From the NCBI GenBank assembly GCA_963854835.1, contig OY978529.1, positions 42,900,055 to 42,964,054 of the forward strand: a stretch of DNA of 64,000 nucleotides. Direction: 5' to 3'. Position 1 is the stretch's first letter; every line of letters begins with the position of its first letter. Positions 36,420 to 48,411 of this stretch are shown piece after piece. The translations under genes were made by a program, and so were the position numbers. The DNA comes from Megamerina dolium. Taxonomy: Eukaryota > Arthropoda > Insecta > Diptera > Megamerinidae. The notes beneath the pieces were generated by a model. It was not told the origin of the DNA and ran no database searches. It worked only from the letters and a program-made list of their open reading frames with translations.

Positions 36420-37040
36420 GTGTGTATATGAATGTGGTTTTTAATTTTCATTTTTTATATTCAACATTTTTTTTTTATGGACTCCCCTAAAAAATTGACA
36501 TTTTTATAAAATTCGAACACAGGTTACCTATGGAGGGGCTGAAGCATACGACCTGACCCATTTCCAACATAGTTGAAAAACAAAAGTAATATCAAAAATT
36601 TAATTTGCAGCATCAGAAGCAACAGTGCGATGCTCCCAGGCTAGACTAAGTAGACCATTTTCCCTAGGGCTCAGGCAAGTAATGCCTGAGACTTTGTGCC
36701 AAAGACCTAATAGACATAGATTAGAACAAGGAAGAGAAGAGAGAAATTTACGAAATAAAGAACAAGTAAAGGACAGAGATAGCCTCAGAAGTCTGTCAAA
36801 GATAGGTAGGCTCAATCTGGCGAAGGCTGGATAAATTTGACCAACCGAATTTTCTTCTTAAATTCCCCCTGTATTATATGGTATTTAGCCCAAACTTCAA
36901 ACAAAACAAGAACAAAATGTATAATTTGAATTCCGCACAATCATTCAAAATTCGCAGTTGTGTTATAATTAATTACAAATAAATTTTTTCAAAATTTTTG
37001 CATTAAGATTTTGTTAAACAAACAATAGTGGGAATATCAT
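36420..37040. other. intergenic DNA between HS10 and the protease gene
   Basis: The two genes converge here. A less AT-rich patch at 36600-36840 holds a 69-codon open frame without recognisable similarity. I do not call it a gene; it may be repeat-derived. Confidence 0.3.
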
Positions 37041-37046
37041 TAGAAT

Positions 37047-40000
37047 CTACTTAATATTCTTATAAATCCATGGCAGCAATGAAGTGACACGTGTATAGAC
37101 ACCAGGAAAATCTCCTTTACCACAACCGATACCCCAGGAAACGATACCAACTTGTACATAGCGACCGCCTTCATTCACAATCATGGGTCCGCCAGAATCA
37201 CCCTGTGAAAAATTATTAGTGGTGGCGATGATAGAAAGGATTGCATAGAAATATCGTTACTATCATTTTACTTACGCTGCAAGAATCTTTCGACGCTTTG
37301 CCAGCACATATCATTGATTCAATGATTCCCCCAGGTGCAGCGCGTCCATATTTACGAGCACATTCGCCATTTGTCCAAATCGGTATCTGCACCTTCTGCA
37401 ACACCGATGGTTGTGGACCATTTTCGCGCAAGCTTCCCCATCCTGCGACAATTGCCACTTGCCCGCTATAACTGCGACTTTGTTGAGCCGGCGATGTGGG
37501 TAAACAGATTGGTTGAATTTCATATGTGAATTGAACCGGTTCATTGAACGTAAGTATGGCAATATCATTATGCTAGCAAATATAAATGAATATTGTACAT
37601 GAATAGTATGTGATCTAATTTGTGAGCACCTACCAAGGTACTGAAATCGAAGCCTTTGTGTCTTACAAGACGTTTAACATGTCGTTGAATATGTTTTACT
37701 TCATAATCGGTTCGTATATTATAATCACCCAAGTGCACAGTCAATGCGGCCACATCCCATGAGGTCATCCTGCAAAATATCGATTACTCTGATTTGTATT
37801 AATCGACTCAGATGGTCGACTCAATCATCATACATACCTTGCCACACAATGGGCAGCTGTCAAAATATGATTATGTGTTATAAGACTGCCACCGCAAAAT
37901 TGTTTGCCAGCACGAAAGAGTACTGCCATCCAAGGGAATTCATGTGGACTAGCATTCACTCCGCCCACAATACGTTCTTGGTCGGGAGGAACAGCATTCT
38001 TGGCGCCACATTGTTGAGGCAAAAGTGTCGTCGTCGTCGTCGTCGATGACGGTTTCTTTGTAGTAGTTGTTGTACTAGTAGTCGTTGGCCGATATGTCGG
38101 ATAGCTGGGATAACCTGGATAACTTGGGCGACGTGTTGTTGTGGTCAGCTGCCAGCTTGCTGTTGTCGTTCTCTTCGTAGTCGTAGGGGGTAGTGTCGTT
38201 GCTGATGCCGATGATGCTGGATGTGTTGGATAATGATGATCTGGCGGATGTGTTGGTATCGGCGGCGGCCAGCTAGCAACTGATGGCGGATGTGTGGGCA
38301 ATGGTGGTGGCCATTGATGAATAATGGGAAATTGTAATCCATCAAATTGTTGTGAAGGCCACTGATAATGAAAATCAAAAGGTGTATCGATTTTATCTAC
38401 ATGACTTTGACCTGCTGCTTCCTCTTCTTCCCCTTCCCCCTCAATGGGATCGTAGACAATGTCATCATCATCAGTGTGTGAAGTATTATTGAAATCAGTC
38501 AAATTATCATTTATAATTTCTCCATTACCATTCATACTGTCAACAGGTGATTCCATAGGCTTTGTCAGCCATGGAATTAAAAACGATGGCACCGAATGTG
38601 GAGGTATAAAAAATACTGGTGCTATTACACTACCATAGCCTGAGCTCGAAGTTATTTCGTTCACGTTGTCTGCTGTGGCGGGACTGGAGGTTTCACAACA
38701 AATGCCGCTAACTAAATAACCATATCGATCACGTCTACTGCAAAGATTACTCCTAGTACCTACACTGGCTAATCGAAGCCATGGTCGTCGCATTAGAGTG
38801 CCACTAAATTGTCTTGCAAATCGATTATAATATTGATTACAACTATTTATGGGTTCACAAAATCCGGCTGCACCATCTTCAGTTATACACTGAACACCCT
38901 CGAGTGCATGATCTGTTACTAATAATGAGTTTGGATCATATATTAAATTACGACCATCACGTGTTGGGTTTATTTTGTTCGAAATTGATAAAGTTGCATT
39001 GGAAATTTCTCTATCTAAAATATAAAAAATAAATTTTGATTTAAGTAGTTTTATTTATAGTTGAAATACAGAAGAGCTATAAAAGAAGGAAAATTATTTC
39101 AGTAATTTAAAGTCGCTAATTTTCACTTAAATATATTGTACATTTATTGAGTCCCTTAAAGGCACATGTTGTCAGTCACAATCGATTGACAATTGATATG
39201 TTAAATAATTCAATACAAATTCCTTAATTCGGCCAATAATAAAATGTATAATAAACAAACATGCGGTTGATTCATATATTATTGCGAGTATAAAAGGAAT
39301 TTCAATTAAAATGCCACACAATTATATCTGAGCTGTCAATATTGAAATTCTTTTATTTCACTCTGGCATTACGAGACCATATATTCGTTGTCACAACATG
39401 CGTCATACATGTAATACTCGCACAGCTATCCAAATAATTTAAAAACAATAAAAGAAATTGTCAATAAGCGAAATAAGCAATAAAACTTTTTACCATAGGT
39501 AGGCCACCATTTTATTTTATTATTTTTTTTTTACTGTGCTGAGTAATATCAAGTACATACATGCTTTAAAGGAGCAATTCTTATTGGGCTGGTAATGAAA
39601 TGGTTCTAATTTGAGAAGTCATAACATTTTACTTATTAAATTGTTCAGTTAACTACGTGAATGAGATTTTATATGTAAATCATATTATTGCACGTACATT
39701 TTTAATATTTATGATAAAGAGAAATGAGTTTAAATCGAAATAAAAAAATAAAATAAAGAAATCAATCAAAATAATATGTCAATATTGATGATATTAAACA
39801 GCTATAACATCTTGAATGCTAAACACGTCCAGAAAAAGCCGAGAAAAAATAATCAATTGAAGTAATTGAGCCAAATTAAAAATTACGAATTTAATGTGTA
39901 CGAAATATAATTTGGAAATAGTTTTATATTCGTACGAAATATTGTTTCCAAGAAATGAAATCCCCTAAATTACCTAAATTAATTCTTTTCAACAGATGCT

Positions 40001-43000
40001 TACGAAGAATGACATTTAAAAGGTCAGAATGTTAACCATGAAACAGGGATGTTCGATTAAAGTAAATTATTAAATGAATTTATTTTAATATACTCGTAAG
40101 TCCAAATTTCTGAAGAACAACATTAACAATTGAGTAAAAGTTACTTTAACGAAAGCTTCTTACAAAAATTAGAAATTCTTTTGAAACATTCAATTGTATT
40201 CTCTTACTTTTTACTTCTATTGATATACAATATTTCTAAAGACATTTGCCGTAATTGTAATTTATTATTGTGTGCAAGCATATATTGTAAATCCACAATA
40301 GTTAATTTTTTTTTTTTTTTTTGTGCAAGTACTATTGAACATGTCCAAAATACCAATATGTATGTAATTGCATGAGTATAAGAGACAATTGTCGTAATTA
40401 TGTTGATAAATTGCCATTGACAACTATACATAGTAGTAGTAGAGCAAAACAAAATGTGAATAACAAAAAAAACAAACAAAAAAGTAGGCGAAATAAAGAA
40501 GAAGAAAAATATTGTGTTATATTTCCCTAGATTTGTTGATATGTATGTACAACAATTTTTTATTTTTTATTTTTATTTTTTTCTAACTTATACATGTGCG
40601 TGCGATCATTTGTCAGCTTTACATGATCTAACAATAGATCTAATAATTCAAATTGTACAAAATCCATTATTGTCGTTTAGAAATTCTAATCCAGCATACT
40701 GATTGGTTGAAGCTAATTGTCAATAGTGAATAATTGATCATTTCTTCATTTTGAAATTTGTCATATTTAAATACAAGTATTGCTATATACAAATACAATT
40801 TATTTGTAATGCCATATGGGTAACATGAATGTGTTAAAAGAGCAATAAACTTTTGGGTAAGCATTTGAAAATAACACACATTATAATTATTTAAAAGTTT
40901 TATTATTATTTCCTATTAATTTTTTATGACAAATCCTAACGAATATTTGATGCAAGTTGTTTTCAACAAGGTGATAGCACTAAAACAGCTGACCTGATAT
41001 TTTATATTGTTTGATGTGATAATATAATTTCGTGTTATTATTTTGACACTGTTGGTTTTACTTATAATTGTAGTAATATATAAAAATTACAAGAAAATTA
41101 TAGTATATTTTGAGTTAGAATAAGGCAAAAAATTAGATATTAACTTTCAAGCCTACAATAAAATAGATTAATTGTCATACTTTGAATTTTTTTAAAGATG
41201 ACCATAAATGGCTAAAATATATTTATACACTTTTCTTATATATTAACTATTTAATTATGTAATTATATTAAAAAAAAATCAATAGAATCGAATATAGCTC
41301 TTGGAACTTACAGGCCCAAATCTATAATCAATCAAACCGAATCAATTAATATATATTATTTGATTCTTTGTGGGTGGAGATTATTACAAAATTTCTCATT
41401 TTTATAAAATTTTATCTTATTTATTTATCTCTTTTCTGTCACCCTTTCATTTTAAAACAAAGCATAAAAAAAATACTCATTACTTTAACAGTTCAATGAC
41501 ATTTGCTTGTTATTGTTTGTATACATATATTTGCTTGTGGGTTGTCAATAATTTGTTAGTAATTTTGTCACACACAAATAGCCTATCGTTTTCCGAAAAA
41601 CGTGAATGACCTTCAAAAATCAATATTAAAGAATTTCTTAAAAAAATAAAATAAAGTGTAAGCAAAGAATATAAAACACCAACACCTTGTAGTTATAATT
41701 TCGCATGCAATAAGTACCAAAGTACTCTATTGCAAAGTGTTGCCAGACGAATGGTATATGTATATGTTCTACCTATTTATTATTTCAATGACAATTTATG
41801 ATATTTTGTAGATCTAATCGAGATGTTCAACTTGACATTATACTGATCGATGCTGGAATGACAACATGCAACATGACGAAAATATATGCAGAAAATCTAC
41901 TTTAAAATGAATCGCGGATGAATAATAAAATTCATCCGTGTGCATTTCACAGGGTTGTTATATATAAGTAATTATGTGTACATCGTGGAAATGCAAAACA
42001 TAATTAATTTAGAAATTATAAAAGTAAATAAATAAATATATGCTTTCAGAAAATATGAAATACCCAAAAAACTGCAAAATTAGAAGTTCAAAAAATCATA
42101 AAAAGAGACGAATTTCTATAAATGATGTTGCAAAAAAAAAAATATTACATATTTTCCAGAAGAAAAATACATCAAATTCAAGATTTGTTGCCGATAAATA
42201 TTGTTCAGAATATAAATTTTACAAAAATATTATTATAACTTGATTTTCGGTATTTCTTAAAATTTATTAAATATAAATTTCTGGCAATATTAAATAGTGA
42301 AACACACCCACAATAAAAAAACAATATCAAAATTGGTTGTCCTATGTAAATAATTAAATAAGACGTCTTAACAGTTGTAAATAGACATTGTTATGTGCCA
42401 TTCAGATTGCTTCAACAAGAGTTCACACGTACTATCTACCATGTACAGGTATACATCGACATCTTAAGAAAATTTTGTATAAATTTACATTCATTTTTAT
42501 ATACTTGCAATAAGATTCGAATTTTGAAAATTGTCCGAAACATTTTTACATAATTTTTCCTGTAATTGGTTTTTCAAAGGGTTATATTTCTAAGTTTTTT
42601 TTTCGGTGATTTATGAATTTGCTTTAAACATTCTTTTAATTTGCTTTATTTGCTAATTTTCTTTTGGAATATTTTCTATAAAAATGTGAATTGGTCGGAG
42701 AACACCTGTAGAAGACAATTTCCTCAAATATTCAGACATGTGATGTACATCGTAGCGTATATTTTCCTATATTCGTATAATTGCTTCAGCAAGTTGATAG
42801 TGTTTTTTACAATTTAAAGTTGAATTTAAAATTATCATTAAAGGCATTAATAATTAATTCGAGTTTTTACTGTATAGCGCGTGCTAATTGAATCGAGACA
42901 ATAACAATCACGAAGCAATCGATAGCATTAACATTGTGACAATTGATATAAAATACACATTCATATAGGTACATGTATGTACATGGCAGTTATCTATTTT

Positions 43001-44881
43001 TTTGCATTTTTTATTTATTTTTGCCTCTATTTATAATCCTCAATTACATTTTTTACTACTTAAATATTTGTTGTTTATTTACAAATTTTCTCTGCACAAT
43101 AAAATGCTTTGTTTTCAAAAATGTTTCCCAGCATTACTATTGACTGTGATATGTGATATGTAGACAAAGTACAATATTTCTCTTGGGACAAGCAAAATTT
43201 TAAATATTTGATGATATGAAAGATATCGTTAGCTTTTGGTCATACATCTAGTATCACTGATCTGATTATGTCAAAGAAGATAACATTTAAGGCTACATTT
43301 CTTGTGAAGGCAGTCATTCGTAAAAAATCTTATAGTTTGAATATGAGTGAAATTTGGCAAGAAATGCGCTCTATGATGTTTTCCACTATAAAAAAGGCAA
43401 ACCGACGCAAAAACATGAATAAAATTGTGTGCGGTTTGTAGTGAGAACTTATCATTCAATCTAGGTTCGATGTAATTTTGCAACTGGCATAGAAACTGTC
43501 AGAACGTATCAACCACATGATACGTTTGGATAGTAGTTTTGATAGTTTTGGGCCGTATGATTAGCATTTATTTTGGTCTCTGTGAAACTTTTTTGTTGAA
43601 AATAAAATTGATCGACGGAAAATAACTAGAACAAGTTTTTCGCCAACAAACCACAAAAGTTCAATGCCGGCGGTATTATGAAACTACCGAAAAAAAAAGC
43701 AAAAGGTTATAAATAATCATCGACATACTTGATTGTAATGGCTTTGCAATAAAGAAATATTTTGTTCAAAAATTACCTAAAAACAATTGCCAATTGACGG
43801 GTTCAAAGTACATAGAATGGGTTTACATACGAAAAAAATTTATTAGAGTGATAGTATTACAATCAAGTAATACAAGTAATACAATCCTATATAATACTAA
43901 AGACGTGTGATAATCCTTTTATTCGTTTTTAGTATATTTCAAGCACTTAAACCCTTTAGAATTTCTATCGATTCAATTATTTATTGAAATTGTGGCTATA
44001 TATTTTATTCATAAGCAACACGATTCTATTCACAGTTTTATTACGTATTGCTGAATAACTAATTTAGTCGTTTTGAGAGCATGTCGACACAGCAAACGAA
44101 AAGATTTTAATTCTTTACGAAGTCGTCACATCTTCTCGGCAATTTTTTCCAATAGCGCTAACAAAATCACAACAATTTTGAAAAAAAAAAATCGTAGAAT
44201 ATAAATTGTAACTAATAATTATGAGCAACTCTCTAATTTGAGCCTGCTGATTTCAATTTCAATTTCTTAGCTTTAGGTCGTTACAAATTTATTTATTCAC
44301 ACCGTTACAAAGCCTTAGCAATTATTATCAATTTCGTAACGAAATCCTTAATAAAAATCTTAACGAAATTTCTTAATAAAATCATGTCAACCCTTTTACA
44401 TGATTTTCGCTACAAATTCACTTGAGAAATTTATGATTTTTTGCCGAAAAAAAAAAAACAAAATAGAAATATTTTGAATTGCTTCAGATACATGTATGTA
44501 AATGAACAGAATCAAAAAAAATTGTATTTATAATATTTCATTTAAGTATAATCTTTCACTTTTTCTTTTCGCTTTTGCACTTTTCTCACAATTTTATCTA
44601 TTTTCTTTTTTTTTTTTTTAATTAATTCACACAAATCATTTGTTACTCATACGCACAGTAATTTCCAAATATTTCAAATTTCAATTAAATTTTCAACAAG
44701 TTCAAGTACAATATTCAGGCATACCTTTTTCACTGTTGTTGTTGTTTGATATATGTTCAATATGCGGCTCCTTATTTATGACACCAATTACAGAAGCGCC
44801 AACAGCACCAAGAACACTAGAATGTTGATTAAAATGCATCAAATGCATCCACAGCAATAAAATCATCCAAATAGTATGCAT
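37047..44881 (-). CDS. secreted clip-domain trypsin-like serine protease
   Basis: Extracellular zymogen protease. CDS is complement(join(37047..37202,37276..37572,37634..37769,37838..39014,44725..44881)), 640 residues; all joins have GT-AG borders and matching phases. Exon 1 is a signal-peptide exon ([20 protein letters not shown]). Residues about 95-160 hold a clip-like domain with six cysteines (C-x9-C-x5-C ... C ... CC). A long Pro-, Thr- and acid-rich mucin-like linker follows. The S1 domain is residues 401-640: activation site R|IVGG, His441 in TAAHC, Asp493 in HNDIAIL, Ser592 in GDSGGP. The Asp in KDSC before it predicts trypsin-like (Arg/Lys) specificity. The catalytic domain resembles Drosophila CG8172-type proteases as I remember them; the orthology needs checking. 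Confidence 0.92.
39015..44724 (-). other. large first intron of the protease gene
   Basis: 5.7 kb, bounded by AAAAAG|GTATGC at 44725/44724 and TATATTTTAG at 39015. Both borders agree in phase (phase 1, giving Asp53). The interior is AT-rich with no supported gene. Size suggests it may hold control elements, but none are identified. Confidence 0.75.
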
Positions 44882-44889
44882 TCTATGAA

Positions 44890-47260
44890 TTAATTTAAAC
44901 GATATTTTTGCAAGTTTTACTATTTATTTCTTCGTCTTCTTCTTCTTTTTCCTCTTCTTAAGTGCGACAACAAGCGACAACGTGCTTGTGTGTGTGTGTA
45001 TGAACGAGTACGAATAATGTGCTTCACTCACTTCTTCACTTATTTAGAATGCGTGTCGCGCGCTAGCATTGTTGTCTTCATCATAGCCGTCAACGAGAAA
45101 TTCTTACTTAATTTGTACCACTCCAATCGATATATCATGTAAGCATTGCTTATGTATGCCTAGTCTATGTACGTATATGCTGTGTGTGTGTGTGTGCGTG
45201 TGTGAAAGAATACCTTTATATTGGAAAGAAGAAGCAATCACAAGATAATCACAATATACAGAACAAACCCGACCGTCTACTTTGAGTGGTCACATTTATC
45301 TGAAGCAAGTCGCGTTGTTGATGTTTGGTCAACAGTTATGTCGTTTCGACGACGAACACAAAAGATGCCAACACTTGCATTGCGCTACTAGCTGGTTGGC
45401 TGCTTTGAACTATCCATACGTCGTAAGCATGTTGTTTGCGCACAGGAGAAATTATCTTGCGCCACTAACCAGAGAACAATTAACTTTTACGCGCAGTAAA
45501 TAAAGAACTACATAAATACATTTTTATGATTTATTTATTGCATTTATACATTTGCTTATGATTATTTTTTTTTTGTGTATATTTTATTTATACTTTTTCA
45601 ATTATTCCTACTATTGTTGTGGTAAGTTTATTTGAAACGATCACACAGCCAGAGCGTCACAGATTTTAGCAACATCTATTCACTTTAGCGTATCAGAACA
45701 AACTGATTATCCAATTGTTTGTGATCCACTATGATTACCACCATTTGGTCAGCGAATCTAGTCAAACTCATACTATGTACAATGCATAGCATATTGTCAT
45801 TCACTTCTTTTACGTTTCATTTCGTTTTGTTTGTTCTATCACTTGTTCATGACTTGTATGCCACCGCATAATTTACTATGTATGTAGATATATCATCTTG
45901 ATTTGCATTTGTTTCACTTTTACTACTAGTTAATCTTTTATTATAGTTGATTGTGAGTTTTTTCTTCTTCTTCTTCTTCTTCTTCTTCTTATTATTGCTC
46001 TTTTTCGTTGTCTCTTCATGAAACCCTATACATACATATAGTAACATATCTATGCACACAGATGGTCGCACTGATCGTCTTTAAGTCACCTGCTGTGTGT
46101 AACTGCTATTGGAAATATGTTTAGAATTTAATTTATGTGACATTGTTATACAATCTTAAGCACTACTCTTTGACAATGACAACGACAAAATGTAAAGAGT
46201 ATACAATTACAAGGAATGAAAAATGAAAAGTATAAAAAATTGAATTAAATTCAGTCTAGTTCCAGACTAGTTCAAAAGAATAGTTAGCAACCATAGTTGC
46301 TGTATCTTATCAATATTGGATTTTTGCAAATCGATTAGAAAATGTTTCAAATATACACCACCTAATTAAAAACCGGAACCGGCTAAAATAAGTAGGTCCA
46401 TTCTAATACTGTCCAAAATTTAAGACGCACAACAGTAATAGAAGAGAAGCTCGGCCAATGAGCCCTTTGGGGCTTTAAGTGCCACATATTTATTTTTTTT
46501 TTTTAATTAAAAACTTATCTATGATGTATTTCAGTATCATTTTTAAACCATACTAAAAGAAGCCATAATCTGATTTTTATCATATATTCGGCATTTGATA
46601 ACCGATTTCCAGATATCGTACACTCTTAAAAATGTATCGATATTGTTTCTCAGGCGTCATTACCCTCTGAGGGCAAAATCGGCTAGTAAACTTGGTAATT
46701 AAGATGTACCCCTCTAACTTCAATTTTTCCTTTTGTTCATGGAATTGAAACCGTTGAAAATTCTTCAAAGGCTTAACTTTAAAATTTCTTAAATGCAAAA
46801 CCAACAACAACACCTACCATTTACGGTCTTTTTTTATGTGTGAAATGACGTTAAAAATTCAGACACATATAAAGTTCAAATATATTCATATTACAATATA
46901 GATCCGATTACAGTGTCTAGAATGTAACTGGCATCATGTAAATGCATTTAAAATTAAATTCCATGCGAATTATATTTCACCTCAATACTTCGGATACACA
47001 AATGCATTATATAAAAGGCAGCCTAAAAGTATGCAATATGAACAGACTGCGTACTGCGCAAACGTAACCAAAGTAATAATGCAAGCACACTCCGTCGACA
47101 TCAAATGGTCCATAATAAAGCATTTCTGTTTATTATTATGTTATGAATTTGTGCTAAAGACGACATTACATATTTTAAACAATTTAATGCCCTACAATAT
47201 TTTTATTGAGTGATATAAAAATAGCCGCGATTTTGTTAACAAAAAATTTTTCTTTATTGA
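44890..47260. other. intergenic DNA upstream of the protease gene
   Basis: Contains microsatellites: GT-rich at 44989-45000 and 45180-45206, and CTT-type at 45961-45990. The protease promoter should lie at its left edge; no clear TATA box is seen. No other gene is supported. Confidence 0.4.
46366..46500 (+). mobile_element. SINE 3' part
   Basis: Matches the SINE tail at 12772-13074: ACCGGAACCGGCTAAAATAA, then CATTCTAATACTGTCCAAAA, and GAGCCCTTTGGGGCTTTAAG, ending in a T-rich run. 5' truncated. Confidence 0.75.
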
Positions 47261-47274
47261 AAATCAATTTTAAT

Positions 47275-48175
47275 CAAGCACATATTGGCCATTGTTATTT
47301 ATAAAGTTCTGTCATTTTTCGAGTAGCTTCATAATTCCATCGGTGTAGAATTTCTCTGGTTTATCGACGAAAAAGTTGCCCAAGTGATTTTCAGATGATC
47401 TTCTGTCGCTTATTTTTTTTACCATAAAGAGAGTTTTGTAAAAGACAAATAGTAGTCAGACGTTGCAAGATCCCATTTATATGGCGGATGCATCAAAACT
47501 TCCCACACAACGTTCCGTCAATTTGTTCCGAGTCATCAAAGATGTGTGTGGTCTATCATTGTCATTGATATTGTCAATTTCGGTCGGTTTTTTTAATTGC
47601 TTCATTCAAACGGTCGAGTTATGCTTACTATAGGACCGAATTGACAAGCTCGGCAACTTCTAGCAGCTCGTAATAGAGAATTCCCTTCCAATCTTACCAA
47701 ACACTCAACATAACCTTGTTTGCTGTCATTCCAGGTCTTGAATTCGTTTGTGAACGATCACCGGCTTTTGACTATGATTTTTCTCTTCAAAAATCGTTCG
47801 ATTTCGTTAAGTTATAGCTGCGCCTCTCTAATGGTAAATCGATCAAGGAAATTTTTTCTCGTTAATTCAGGTGGCATCCAAACATCTAGCTTCTTTGAGC
47901 TGCCATCCTTTTTAAAATGATTTTAAACTATATAGTTGATGTTTTGTGCCTCCTACCAATTATAGAATTTCAGTGAATTTTTCAGTGACTTGCCGGTGAG
48001 AATGAGGTGCGTCTTTAACATCGAAATTTCCAGAATGTAGTCATACAAACCAAAATTAGATGGTAGGATCCGTTTAAACATTCTAACCGTAAACTGCACT
48101 CCATTTCTCAATGTTTTTGCACCAGTTTTGCCTATTTTATAGTCAGAAAGCATCACATTATTTAACCCCATTTCG
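47275..48175 (-). mobile_element. mariner relic (mauritiana-like)
   Basis: Antisense transposase pieces: LRNGVQFTVRMFKRILPS region at 48171-47953, KLDVWMPPELTRKNFLDRF near 47850-47900, and MHPPYKWDLATSDYYLSF near 47450-47500, with many stops and frameshifts between. It resembles the element at 25745 in the shared motifs (WVPHELTQKNLMDR against WMPPELTRKNFLDR), so both belong to one lineage. Confidence 0.75.
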
Positions 48176-48411
48176 TCATTTCTATTGTTCCAATAAAGAA
48201 ACCCCTCAAGAAATATATCACAAATTGTATACTTTTAATTATATTTTGAAGGTAATATTTTATAATAATTTTCCAAAGCAATATATTCATTTCATTCGAA
48301 CGAATACACAATACAGATAATCTCTTACAAATAGATGTTAACATGAAAATTGGACAAAAACACTATTACATAAATAAATTATTACATACAAAAAGTGTGT
48401 ATGGGGAATTA

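Noticed and set aside
36625..36834. 69-codon ORF in a less AT-rich patch
   Set aside because: Composition is unlike the neighbours but no motif is recognised; possibly repeat-derived.
38145..38378. Antisense-frame ORF in the protease linker
   Set aside because: Alternative frame of the repetitive Pro/Thr linker, same strand as the protease but out of frame.
45282..45503. 73-codon ORF upstream of the protease gene
   Set aside because: No similarity, no signal peptide, no splice support; length is within chance.
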